Of a DNA stretch of 18,114 bases, positions 1 through 7,473 are shown piece by piece. The first letter of the stretch is position 1. The number at the start of each line of letters is the position of its first letter. Location of the stretch: NCBI GenBank assembly GCA_045114665.1, contig JBGUKW010000150.1:1-18114 (forward strand). The letters run 5' to 3'. Both the position numbers and the translations under genes were made by a program. Source of the DNA: CADAWZ01 sp045114665 (GTDB lineage: Bacteria; Vulcanimicrobiota; CADAWZ01). The notes under the pieces are model-generated. The model was not told the DNA's origin and did not search any database. It saw only the letters and a list, made by a program, of their open reading frames with translations.

Positions 1-1
1 A

Positions 2-382
2 AAAGGAACAAATCCAGGTGCTGTCATAGCAGGAATAAACAGTTTTTCATGTCCTATTGCCCTTATTGTAGGAGGAAGGAACAAAGGCTTAAATTTTGAC
101 GAACTCGCAAAAGAAATAGCAAAAAAAGTTCAAACTCTTGTAACTATTGGTGAAGCTGGTCCAGAAATAGGAGAACTTTCAAAAAAATATGGAATGAAAA
201 ATATAATCGACTGTGGAACTGATTTTAAAAAGGCGATAACAGAAGCATACAAATCAGTAGAAAATTTGAATGGCTGTGTTCTTTTATCTCCTGCAAATGC
301 AAGTTTTGATATGTTCAAATCTGCAGAAAATAGAGGGGATATATTTAAAGAAATTGTACAAAATTTGATTAAGGAAAATTAG
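2..382 (+). CDS. murD: UDP-N-acetylmuramoylalanine--D-glutamate ligase, C-terminal part (5' truncated by window edge)
   Basis: The reading frame is open from base 2 to a TAG at 380-382 and gives about 126 residues of the C-terminal (ligand-binding) domain of MurD. MurD adds D-glutamate to UDP-MurNAc-L-Ala in the cytoplasm. Visible family motifs are KGTNPGAVIAGI near the start (KxTNxxA-type), the LIVGGRNKGLNF segment, which matches the GG..KG..F motif, and LLSPANASFDMF followed by ENRGDIF, which matches the SPACASFDMF / RGDxF signature. One oddity is Asn where the family usually has Cys in that motif (SPANAS against SPACAS). The gene sits 33 bases upstream of ftsW in normal dcw order. The N-terminal and ATP-binding central domains lie outside the window. 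Confidence 0.95.
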   Translation, partial: KGTNPGAVIAGINSFSCPIALIVGGRNKGLNFDELAKEIAKKVQTLVTIGEAGPEIGELSKKYGMKNIIDCGTDFKKAITEAYKSVENLNGCVLLSPANASFDMFKSAENRGDIFKEIVQNLIKEN

Positions 383-415
383 AAAATATCCCACAATGGG
401 AAGAGGTTCATAATT

Positions 416-1597
416 TTGAAAAAAAAACCTGATTTAACGATTATTCTAATAAGCGTAATATTGATAATGATTGGAACAGTGATGGTTTTTAGTGCAAGTT
501 CTCCTACTTGTGCAATGCTCTCAGAATACAACAATGATCCATATTATTATTTAAAAAGACAACTAATAAATATAGCCTTTGGAACAGTAGGATTTTTGAT
601 ATTTGCTTTTATAAATATAAAAGAAATGAAAAAATACGGTCATATACTATTTTTATTTAACTTGCTGTTATTGGTCTTGATATTGATCCCAGGAGTAGGT
701 ATATCTTCAAAAGGAGCAACTCGCTGGCTCGGAGTTGGCAGTATTTCATTTCAACCTGCTGAATTTGCAAAATTATTTTGTATAATATTTATTGCAACAT
801 ATCTATCCAAAAGAGGAGAAAATATACAATTACCAAAACAATTTTTTATAATAACAGCTTGGATAGTAGGAACCGCTTTTTTAATACAATTAGAACCTGA
901 TTTAGGAACTGCTCTTTCAATATGTTTTGTATTTGTTATAATGTTATATATAGGTGGAGCAAATAAATTACATTTGACAAGTTTAGTTGGTTTAGGAGCA
1001 GGATTAGTAACTGCAATTCTCTTATTTGGTGGTCATTCATACAGAATTAAGAGATTAACATCTTTCTTAGACCCTTGGAAAGATGCCCAAAACACAGGAT
1101 ACCATGTTTGTCAATCTCTAATTGCAATAGGTTCTGGTGGATTTGGCTTGGGGTTAGGAGAAAGTAGACAAAAATTTTTATATCTTCCTGAACAGCATAC
1201 AGATTTTATATTTGCAATAATTGGAGAAGAATTGGGAATAGTTGGAACAATAGTAATTGTATTGCTATTCTGTTTTCTCTTACACAGAGGTTTAAAAATA
1301 GCCTCTGAAACAAGTGATCTATTTTTGAGTTTACTTGCCATAGGTTGTACTTTAATGATAAGTTTACAGGCTTTTATGAATATAGGTGTTGTAGTTGGAA
1401 TTCTACCTTGTACAGGAATACCACTTCCATTTATAAGTTATGGAGGATCGTCATTAATAGCGACGATGATGATGGCGGGTATTTTATTTAATATCTCTCA
1501 ATACTGTTCAAGAGAAGGAATAGGATTGCACTTGGAAGATGAAAATTCAAGTCAAGACTATGATTACTCAGAATGCTTAGATGCAGAAGAAAATTAA
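416..1597 (+). CDS. ftsW: Peptidoglycan glycosyltransferase FtsW (SEDS family)
   Basis: This 393-residue polytopic membrane protein is of the SEDS family and polymerises lipid II at the division septum together with a class B PBP. It has about ten hydrophobic segments beginning at residue 8. Family motifs are PAEFAK (substrate-side loop), LEPDLGTAL (Q/E-PDLGTA), the DPW.....GYH..QSL.AIGSGG segment, and LPEQHTDFIFA, whose Asp (about D263) corresponds to the catalytic acid of SEDS polymerases. PLPFISYGGSS near the C-terminus is also typical. I chose the TTG at 416 as start. AGAGG lies at 402-406 with nine bases of spacing, and the next residues (KKKPDL) lead straight into TM1. FtsW rather than RodA is inferred from its position between murD and murG. 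The acidic C-terminal tail (about residues 370-393) is unremarkable. Confidence 0.95.
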   Translation: MKKKPDLTIILISVILIMIGTVMVFSASSPTCAMLSEYNNDPYYYLKRQLINIAFGTVGFLIFAFINIKEMKKYGHILFLFNLLLLVLILIPGVGISSKGATRWLGVGSISFQPAEFAKLFCIIFIATYLSKRGENIQLPKQFFIITAWIVGTAFLIQLEPDLGTALSICFVFVIMLYIGGANKLHLTSLVGLGAGLVTAILLFGGHSYRIKRLTSFLDPWKDAQNTGYHVCQSLIAIGSGGFGLGLGESRQKFLYLPEQHTDFIFAIIGEELGIVGTIVIVLLFCFLLHRGLKIASETSDLFLSLLAIGCTLMISLQAFMNIGVVVGILPCTGIPLPFISYGGSSLIATMMMAGILFNISQYCSREGIGLHLEDENSSQDYDYSECLDAEEN

Positions 1598-1608
1598 AGG
1601 CGAAAAAA

Positions 1609-2697
1609 ATGAACATAATATTCACAGGTGGTGGCACAGGTGGTCATCTATATCCAGCAATAGCAGTTGCAAGAGCTTTAAAAGCTAAAGATTCAAATAA
1701 CAATATATTATTTATTGGGAATGAAAATGGAATTGAATCTTCAATAATTCCAAAAGAGGGATTTGATATAAAATTTGTAAAATGCAGTTCCTTCAGTTCA
1801 AATCCAATTAAATTGGCAAAAGGACTTTGTAAAATTGCAAGTGGAGTATTTGAATCGCTTTCTATAATATCAAAATTCAAACCAAATCTAATTGTTGGAA
1901 GTGGTGGTTATGTAAGTGCTCCTGTTACATTTGCAGGAAGTTTAAAGAAAATACCTGTTGTTCTTCTTGAACAAAACACTATATCAGGAAAAACAAATAG
2001 ATTTATAGGAAAATTTGCAAAAAAAATCTGTATAAGTTTTGAAGACACAGCAGGCTCATTTCCAAAAGGTAAAACAGTTTTTACAGGAAATCCTGTAAGA
2101 GATGATATAATATCCGCAAACAGAGAAGAATCAAGAAAAGAACTAAATATCAAAGAAGATCAATTTTGCATTTTAGTTACAGGGGCAAGTCAAGGAGCAA
2201 AAAGCATAAACAACGGAATCATAGAATGCCTGAAAAAATGGAAAGATAAAGCTATAACTATAATTCATTTAACTGGAGAAAAAAATTGGGAGGAAATAAA
2301 AAAAGCAACTGAAGACTTGACAAAAAATTCAAAAATAGATTATAGACCAGTTGCTTATATGAACAATATTGCCACAGCGTATGCTTCATGTGATTTGGTA
2401 ATAGCAAGAGCAGGTGCAACAACACTGGCAGAAATTTCAGACAGAGGCATACCAGCAATTCTAATCCCCTACCCTCATGCAGCTGAAGACCATCAAAAGA
2501 AAAATGCAATATTTTTTGAAAAAAGCAATGCTGCAATAGAAATTGATGATGACAAAATACAAGAAAAATTGTTGGAAACTGTCGAAATTCTTATAAATGA
2601 CAGAGAAAAATTAAATTCAATGGGGAATGCATGTAAAAAACTTGGAAAACCTAATGCAGTTTTTGAAATTTTAAAGGTATTAGAAGAAATAAAATAG
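1609..2697 (+). CDS. murG: UDP-GlcNAc:lipid I N-acetylglucosaminyltransferase MurG
   Basis: MurG transfers GlcNAc from UDP-GlcNAc onto lipid I to make lipid II at the inner face of the cytoplasmic membrane. The 362-residue product is normal in length for this GT28 enzyme. The N-terminal glycine-rich loop FTGGGTGGHLYPAIA (residues 5-19) carries the conserved His13. Further signatures are GSGGYVSAPV, EQNTISGKTNRF, TGASQGAKSIN (start of the C-terminal Rossmann domain), and the UDP-GlcNAc-binding stretch ARAGATTLAEISDRGIPAIL followed by PYPHAAEDHQ. I chose the ATG at 1609 over an in-frame ATG at 1573. It puts the Rossmann strand at residue 3, and AAGG lies at 1597-1600 with eight bases of spacing. 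The upstream ATG would add 12 residues from inside ftsW. The ribosome-binding site touches the ftsW stop, which suggests coupling. Confidence 0.96.
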   Translation: MNIIFTGGGTGGHLYPAIAVARALKAKDSNNNILFIGNENGIESSIIPKEGFDIKFVKCSSFSSNPIKLAKGLCKIASGVFESLSIISKFKPNLIVGSGGYVSAPVTFAGSLKKIPVVLLEQNTISGKTNRFIGKFAKKICISFEDTAGSFPKGKTVFTGNPVRDDIISANREESRKELNIKEDQFCILVTGASQGAKSINNGIIECLKKWKDKAITIIHLTGEKNWEEIKKATEDLTKNSKIDYRPVAYMNNIATAYASCDLVIARAGATTLAEISDRGIPAILIPYPHAAEDHQKKNAIFFEKSNAAIEIDDDKIQEKLLETVEILINDREKLNSMGNACKKLGKPNAVFEILKVLEEIK

Positions 2698-2744
2698 AAG
2701 AATAACATTTAACTTTTTTAGGTATTTTGAGGTTTTTTTATACA

Positions 2745-4178
2745 ATGCAACATATTCACTTCATCGGTATCGGTGGAATAGGAATGAGCGGAATTGCTCA
2801 AATAATGATAAAAAAAGGCTATAAGGTGTCAGGTTCAGATTTGAAAAAATCAAATCTCACAGAAAATCTTGAAGCCATTGGAGCTAAAATTTATTATAAT
2901 CACAATGAATCAAACATAGATGGTGCTGATACAGTAGTATATTCAACAGCTATTTCAGAAAATAATATTGAAGTTCAAGCTGCCCAAAAAGCAGGAATTA
3001 AAATCATAAAAAGAGCAGAAATGCTAGGATTCTTGATGAATGGAAAAAATGGAACAGCTGTTGCAGGTACACATGGTAAAACTACAACATCATCTATGAT
3101 TTCCTATGTCTTTAAAAATATAGGATTAAATCCAACTGTGATAATTGGAGGAGAACTTTCTGCAATAACATCAAATGCTTCATCTGGAACAGACCCTTAT
3201 GTAATAGCAGAAGCAGATGAGAGCGATGCTTCATTTTTGTATTTAGCTCCTAAAATCGCAGTAATAACAAGTATTGATTCAGATGTCAACTTAAATGTTA
3301 GACCTTGGAGAGAATATAGAGATAACACTCCTCTATTAATGCAAAAAATAAGAGAAATATTTGTAAATTTTACAGACAAAGTTGTAGAATCTGGAATTGT
3401 TGTTTTATGTGAGGACAATGCAGAAGTAAGAAAAATAAAATCGAGCATAAAAAGAAAAATAATAACTTATGGAATAACACATAAAGCAGACTTATTTGCT
3501 ACAGATATAAAACTATATGATTTTAAATCATCTTGTGATGTATATCTAAAAGGTAAAAAAATAGGAACTATGAATTTAAATGTTCCTGGCAAGCACAATA
3601 TACAAAATGCTCTTGCCTGTATAGCTGTATGTATGGGATATGGATTTGATGTAAAAGAAATTATAATTGCACTCGAAAAATTTGGAGGATTAAAAAGAAG
3701 ATTTGAAGTAATAGGTCGTCCAATGGGAACAATGATAGTGGATGACTATGCTCACAATCCTTCAAAAATAATGTCAGCATTACATGCAACAAAAACAGGA
3801 AATGCAAAAAGAGTTATAGCAGTATATCAACCACATAGATATTCAAGATCAAAATATGAAAAAGAAGAATTATCAGAATCTTTTTTTGAAGCAGATAAAG
3901 TTATAATAACAGATATATACTCTGCTGGTGAAAAACCACTTGAAGATATATCTGGTAAAATACTTGCTGAACTTACTTCAAAAAAATATCCTAATCTCGA
4001 TGTAACTTTCATTGGAAATCCCAAAGATGCTTTTGATAGTTTAATCGATCAAGTACAAGATGGAGACTTGATAATAGCTCTCGGGGCTGGAGATATAACA
4101 AATTATATTCATGATTTTTGTAAAAATCTTGAAAACAAAGAAAGAAAAACAAAACTTCATAATGTAAATTATGTTTAA
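2745..4178 (+). CDS. murC: UDP-N-acetylmuramate--L-alanine ligase MurC, with a divergent metal-site loop
   Basis: MurC adds L-Ala to UDP-MurNAc, the first peptide step of cell-wall precursor synthesis. Using the ATG at 2745 the product is 477 residues, within the family range. The N-terminal motif HFIGIGGIGMSGIA (residues 4-17), the P-loop AGTHGKTTT (107-115), the EADESD motif (156-161), GKHNIQNALA in the central domain, and VDDYAHNP with YQPHRYSR in the C-terminal domain are all typical of MurC. An in-frame TTG at 2727 would add six residues, but most MurC proteins begin just before this His-Phe strand, so I prefer the ATG. GAGG at 2729-2732 is then 12 bases away, slightly long. The family segment T-N-I-E-x-D-H reads TSIDSDV here (175-181), so the usual His is Val181. 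The loop after it is also unusual. The last eight bases overlap the ftsQ-like gene. Confidence 0.93.
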   Translation: MQHIHFIGIGGIGMSGIAQIMIKKGYKVSGSDLKKSNLTENLEAIGAKIYYNHNESNIDGADTVVYSTAISENNIEVQAAQKAGIKIIKRAEMLGFLMNGKNGTAVAGTHGKTTTSSMISYVFKNIGLNPTVIIGGELSAITSNASSGTDPYVIAEADESDASFLYLAPKIAVITSIDSDVNLNVRPWREYRDNTPLLMQKIREIFVNFTDKVVESGIVVLCEDNAEVRKIKSSIKRKIITYGITHKADLFATDIKLYDFKSSCDVYLKGKKIGTMNLNVPGKHNIQNALACIAVCMGYGFDVKEIIIALEKFGGLKRRFEVIGRPMGTMIVDDYAHNPSKIMSALHATKTGNAKRVIAVYQPHRYSRSKYEKEELSESFFEADKVIITDIYSAGEKPLEDISGKILAELTSKKYPNLDVTFIGNPKDAFDSLIDQVQDGDLIIALGAGDITNYIHDFCKNLENKERKTKLHNVNYV

Positions 4179-4944
4179 AAGAAAAACTGAAAAAATAAAA
4201 TTCAAACCAATATTTCATGGTAGTAATGCAAGAAAAACATTCCTTCTTTTGATTTTTGTATTATCTCAAATTATATTTCTGACTTCATCAAGTTTTCTTC
4301 TAAATAGTATTGAAATAAAAGGATTAGATAGAATTAATGGAAAAGAGGTTGAACAACATTGTAAACCTCCATATGGTCATCTAATATGGTTTGCAAATAC
4401 AGATTTGATGAATGAAAAAATTTTATCAATACCTTGGATAAAAGAATCTAAGATAAAAAAAATATATCCAAACAACCTTTCTATATCACTATCAGAAAGA
4501 GAACTTGTATTAGCAGAAGCGAATTTAAAAAATCCTAATAAATGGTATGGAATAGATTCAGATGGTTATATTTTGACAGAAATGGATTCAAAAAAAATAA
4601 ATAATTTTCCAAAAATAGTAACTAATGAAGAAATAATATTACATTCGAGAGTTAATAAATTACACATAAAATCTATTTTATTAGTCAATTCAATAATATC
4701 TAAAGAAAATAAAAATAATATTAAATATTATAAAATTGATGAGGGTGGATATATTTCATTTATATATAACACAGGCAAACGTACATTTGAAGTCAAAATA
4801 GGAGAAGCTGAAGATGCTCCTGAAAAAATGAAGATATTCGATGCGATGAAAGAGCAGATGGGAAGTCAAATAAACTATTTAGAATATATAGATTTGAGAT
4901 ACTCTGAGCCAGTAGTAAAACTCAGAGGAACTATAAGAAAGTAA
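4171..4944 (+). CDS. ftsQ: FtsQ/DivIB-like divisome protein with POTRA domain
   Basis: This 257-residue protein has a short basic cytoplasmic N-terminus, one hydrophobic segment at about residues 23-46, and then an extracytoplasmic region. The stretch after the TM (LNSIEIKGLDRING... through PWIKESKIKKIYPNNLSISLSER) reads as a POTRA domain: strand, helix, then the W(I)K....KK.YP..L.I...ER pattern typical of FtsQ/DivIB. The GIDSDGYIL segment at about residues 128-136 matches the W..D..G..... strand that follows in FtsQ proteins. FtsQ links FtsB/FtsL and the septal synthase to the divisome. The start overlaps the murC stop by eight bases (ATGTTTAA), so translation is probably coupled. Overall similarity is low, and the identification rests on topology, POTRA motifs and location. 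Confidence 0.82.
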   Translation: MFKRKTEKIKFKPIFHGSNARKTFLLLIFVLSQIIFLTSSSFLLNSIEIKGLDRINGKEVEQHCKPPYGHLIWFANTDLMNEKILSIPWIKESKIKKIYPNNLSISLSERELVLAEANLKNPNKWYGIDSDGYILTEMDSKKINNFPKIVTNEEIILHSRVNKLHIKSILLVNSIISKENKNNIKYYKIDEGGYISFIYNTGKRTFEVKIGEAEDAPEKMKIFDAMKEQMGSQINYLEYIDLRYSEPVVKLRGTIRK

Positions 4945-4961
4945 CATTAAAAAGTTAAAGT

Positions 4962-4982
4962 AATCCTATAGTAAAAAGGATT
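4962..4982 (+). promoter_or_regulatory. Small hairpin overlapping the ribosome-binding site of the DUF881 gene
   Basis: AATCCT (4962-4967) can pair with AGGATT (4977-4982) across a nine-base loop. The right arm contains AAGGA, the only plausible Shine-Dalgarno for the GTG start at 4991 (ten bases away). If formed, the six-bp stem would mask that site. The stem is short and AT-rich, so an effect on translation is only an inference. Confidence 0.3.
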
Positions 4983-4990
4983 TTCATAAA

Positions 4991-5743
4991 GTGAACAATA
5001 AAAACAATCAACACAATAAAGGAAATTGGCAAATTCCAATAGCAATAACTTGTATGTTACTTGGAATAGTGGTTACAATGCAGTTTAAGATGCAAGAAAA
5101 AGCAGGTTTTCCACAACTTTCAAACAATAGAAATGACATGATAAAAATGGTTCATGAACTTGAATTCCAAAAGAACAAACTGGAAAAAGACCTTGAACAA
5201 AAAAAGAAAGAACTCAGCAATTTCGAACAGGCTGCAGGAAGCAAAGAAGACATATTAAAAGCCATGCAAAATCAGCTTGATGCAATAAGAACAGAAGCTG
5301 GATATACAGATGTCAAAGGTCCAGGAATAATCGTTGAATTGTCCGATTCAGCAAAAAGACCTGCTCCCAAAGATGATCCATTCTTTTTTATTGTCCATGA
5401 TGTTGACATTGCAACACTCGTAAATGAATTATGGGCATCTGGTGCAGAGGCAATTTCAGTAAATGGTCAAAGAATTGTTGTAAACACTGCAATAAGATGT
5501 GTTGGTCCAACAATTCTTATAAATTCAGTTAGATTGGCTTCACCATATAAAGTAATTGCAATAGGACCTTCAAAAGATTTAGAGGGAGCATTAAAAACTC
5601 CAGGTGGATTTGTTGATTATATGACCCCCTCTACAAACCAAGGAGTAAATCTCAGTATAAACAAATATGATAATTTGGAAATATCTGGATTTAAGGGAAG
5701 TATGATTTTAAGGTATGCAGTTCCAACAGGAGCTGAAAAATAG
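4991..5743 (+). CDS. DUF881 family membrane-anchored protein (YlxW/YlxX-like)
   Basis: This 250-residue protein has a hydrophilic N-terminus, one TM segment at about residues 13-31, a coiled coil at about 47-80, and a C-terminal DUF881 domain. The domain is recognised by VKGPGIIVELSDS, DVDIATLVNELWASGAEAISVNGQRI, and IRCVGPTILINS..L.SPYKVIAIG, which are the hallmark blocks of the family. DUF881 proteins are found in dcw clusters of Gram-positive bacteria next to sbp. Their biochemical role is not established, although an envelope or division function is assumed. The start is GTG at 4991 with AAGGA ten bases upstream, and no nearby ATG gives the complete TM. The stop codon abuts the ATG of the next gene, so the two are surely co-translated. 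Confidence 0.9.
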   Translation: MNNKNNQHNKGNWQIPIAITCMLLGIVVTMQFKMQEKAGFPQLSNNRNDMIKMVHELEFQKNKLEKDLEQKKKELSNFEQAAGSKEDILKAMQNQLDAIRTEAGYTDVKGPGIIVELSDSAKRPAPKDDPFFFIVHDVDIATLVNELWASGAEAISVNGQRIVVNTAIRCVGPTILINSVRLASPYKVIAIGPSKDLEGALKTPGGFVDYMTPSTNQGVNLSINKYDNLEISGFKGSMILRYAVPTGAEK

Positions 5744-6133
5744 ATGTGGATTTTACTAGGTCTTATACTTGGAATAATAATAGCCTTTATTCTTCCATCA
5801 CAATTTGCCTTTCCTATGGCATACTCTACATATATCTCTGTTGCATTTTTAGCAGGTCTTGACTCTGTCATAGGTGGAATTAAGGGAGGAATTGAGGGAA
5901 AGTTTGATTTATCTGTTTTTATTTCTGGATTTATAATGAATACTCTTCTTGCTGCTCTCATAACATGGATGGGAGATAGAATTGGAGTTGATTTATATAT
6001 GGCAGCAATAGTAACATTTGGAGTTAGAATTTTTAATAATTTTGGTTATATAAGACATGATCTTATGAACACAAACCAAAATTTACAGACAAGTGAAACA
6101 AAAATAAATGAAGAAACAAAAAAAGAACAGTAA
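5744..6133 (+). CDS. sbp: Small basic protein, DUF1290 family (Sbp)
   Basis: This 129-residue membrane protein has three hydrophobic segments (about residues 1-16, 22-40 and 60-80). The family signature is clear: GLILGIIIAF at the start, then YISVAFLAGLDSVIGGIKGGIEGKFD, then FISGFIMNTLLAALITWMGDRIGVDLYMAAIVTFGVRIFNN. Sbp was named in Bacillus for a small basic protein next to ftsA, and its function is unknown. The C-terminal tail is hydrophilic (about residues 108-129). The ATG directly follows the DUF881 stop with no intergenic base. Such DUF881-Sbp pairs upstream of ftsA are a conserved neighbourhood, which supports a shared role at the septum. Confidence 0.92.
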   Translation: MWILLGLILGIIIAFILPSQFAFPMAYSTYISVAFLAGLDSVIGGIKGGIEGKFDLSVFISGFIMNTLLAALITWMGDRIGVDLYMAAIVTFGVRIFNNFGYIRHDLMNTNQNLQTSETKINEETKKEQ

Positions 6134-6174
6134 AAACGGCAAATATTTTTAAATGTTTAATGTGAGGATCGAAA

Positions 6175-7413
6175 TTGAGTAGAACAGAAATTATAGCAGG
6201 AATAGACCTCGGATCAAGATATATAAGATGTATTGTTGCCGAAGCATCTGAAAATTCATCTATAAATATTTTGGGGATTGGAAAAGCTGTTTCCAAAGGA
6301 ATAAGGCAAGGTGTTATAATAAATATAGAAGATGCCTATAAGTCTATACTGGAAGCAGTACAAGAAGCAGAACACATAGTAGGTTTTAAGTTAAAAAATG
6401 TCTATGTTGGACTTGGAAGTAAATTTGTTGCAGTACAATTTGAACCTGGTAGTGTAGCAATAACAAGCCAAGAAAAAATAATAACAGAAAATGACATTAG
6501 AAAAGTTAAAGATTCTGCAAGATCGGTAGCAAAAATTCCTCAATATAATCTCATTCAAATAGTGCCATGTGGCTATACAGTAGATGGTTTTTTTGCAGGT
6601 ATAAAAGAACCTGTAAATATGTCTGGTCTGAGATTAGAACTCAATGCTATGATAGTAACAGCAATGGAGACATACATTTCCAACATCTCAAAAGCCATAG
6701 ATGAAGCAGGTCTTGAAATAGACTATGACGGATTTGTACTTGGAAGTTATTGTTCTGCACTATCTACACTTTCAGAAGAAATGAAAGATCTCGGAGTTCT
6801 ATTGATGGACATAGGTAGTGAAACAACAAATGTCATCATATATAGAAATAAAAGAGTAACATTTTACAGGTTCTTTCCTTTTGGAGGAGAAAATCTAACA
6901 AGAGATATTTCAAATATATTTGGAATAAAACCAAATGAAGCAGAAAGACTTAAAATAACAAAAGGTACTGCCTGTGCTGATTTAATAGAAGAAGATGAAG
7001 AATTATATGGAGACTCTATTACATCAAATACACCAGTAAAAATATTAAAAGAAGAATTGGCTCAAGTCATAGAAATAAGAATGAACCAAATTTTAGGTAG
7101 AATAAAACAGGAATTAAATGTATATTTGAGTAAAAATCCTATTGGGGCAATTGTTTTAACAGGTGGAACATCAAATTTAAATGGAATAGAAACATGTGTT
7201 GGAAGATTATTTGATCGCCCTGTAAGAATAGGCAAAATAATAGAACCAAAAGGTTTATCTGAAGAACTTGCACAAACAGAAAATTCAATGTTAATGGGAC
7301 TTATATTGCATGGGGCTAGTAAATCTGAAAGAAAAACAGATAAACCGCCTTCAAAATCAAAATTTTCAGATTTTTGGGATACAGTCTTACAAATAGGCAA
7401 AGATATTTTTTAA
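6175..7413 (+). CDS. ftsA: Cell division protein FtsA
   Basis: FtsA is the actin-like protein that tethers FtsZ to the membrane and recruits the later divisome. The 412-residue product shows the actin-fold motifs: phosphate-1 loop AGIDLGSRYIRCIVAE near residue 8, phosphate-2 loop LLMDIGSETTNVIIYR, and the adenosine motif IVLTGGTSNLNGI. The SHS2/1C region (residues about 85-165, with VGLGSKFV before it and IIQ..PCGYTVDG-like text) is in the expected place. The last residues (SKFSDFWDTVLQIGKDIF) form an amphipathic helix matching the membrane-targeting sequence. The start is TTG at 6175 with GAGGA at 6164-6168 six bases away. It lies 41 bases after sbp and 60 bases before the ftsZ start. Confidence 0.96.
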   Translation: MSRTEIIAGIDLGSRYIRCIVAEASENSSINILGIGKAVSKGIRQGVIINIEDAYKSILEAVQEAEHIVGFKLKNVYVGLGSKFVAVQFEPGSVAITSQEKIITENDIRKVKDSARSVAKIPQYNLIQIVPCGYTVDGFFAGIKEPVNMSGLRLELNAMIVTAMETYISNISKAIDEAGLEIDYDGFVLGSYCSALSTLSEEMKDLGVLLMDIGSETTNVIIYRNKRVTFYRFFPFGGENLTRDISNIFGIKPNEAERLKITKGTACADLIEEDEELYGDSITSNTPVKILKEELAQVIEIRMNQILGRIKQELNVYLSKNPIGAIVLTGGTSNLNGIETCVGRLFDRPVRIGKIIEPKGLSEELAQTENSMLMGLILHGASKSERKTDKPPSKSKFSDFWDTVLQIGKDIF

Positions 7414-7424
7414 AATAAACAATC

Positions 7425-7447
7425 CTGTCTTTTCCGGAGACAGTTTT
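7425..7447 (+). promoter_or_regulatory. Hairpin with short T tract between ftsA and ftsZ
   Basis: CTGTCT (7425-7430) pairs with AGACAG (7438-7443) around a seven-base loop TTTCCGG, and TTTTCT follows. The shape is that of a weak intrinsic terminator or attenuator. It lies 30 bases before the preferred ftsZ start, so it may tune ftsZ relative to ftsA or protect a processed ftsZ mRNA end. The T tract is only four bases, so efficient termination is doubtful. Confidence 0.4.
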
Positions 7448-7473
7448 CTATGTATTGAATGGAGGTTAAAATT

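Noticed and set aside
5617..5961. A 114-codon minus-strand frame over the DUF881-sbp junction
   Set aside because: Both plus-strand genes here are recognisable conserved families, and the reverse frame shows no motif.
7459..7473. ATG at 7459 as the ftsZ start
   Set aside because: There is no Shine-Dalgarno upstream of it, while a perfect GGAGG lies inside it at ideal distance from the TTG at 7474.
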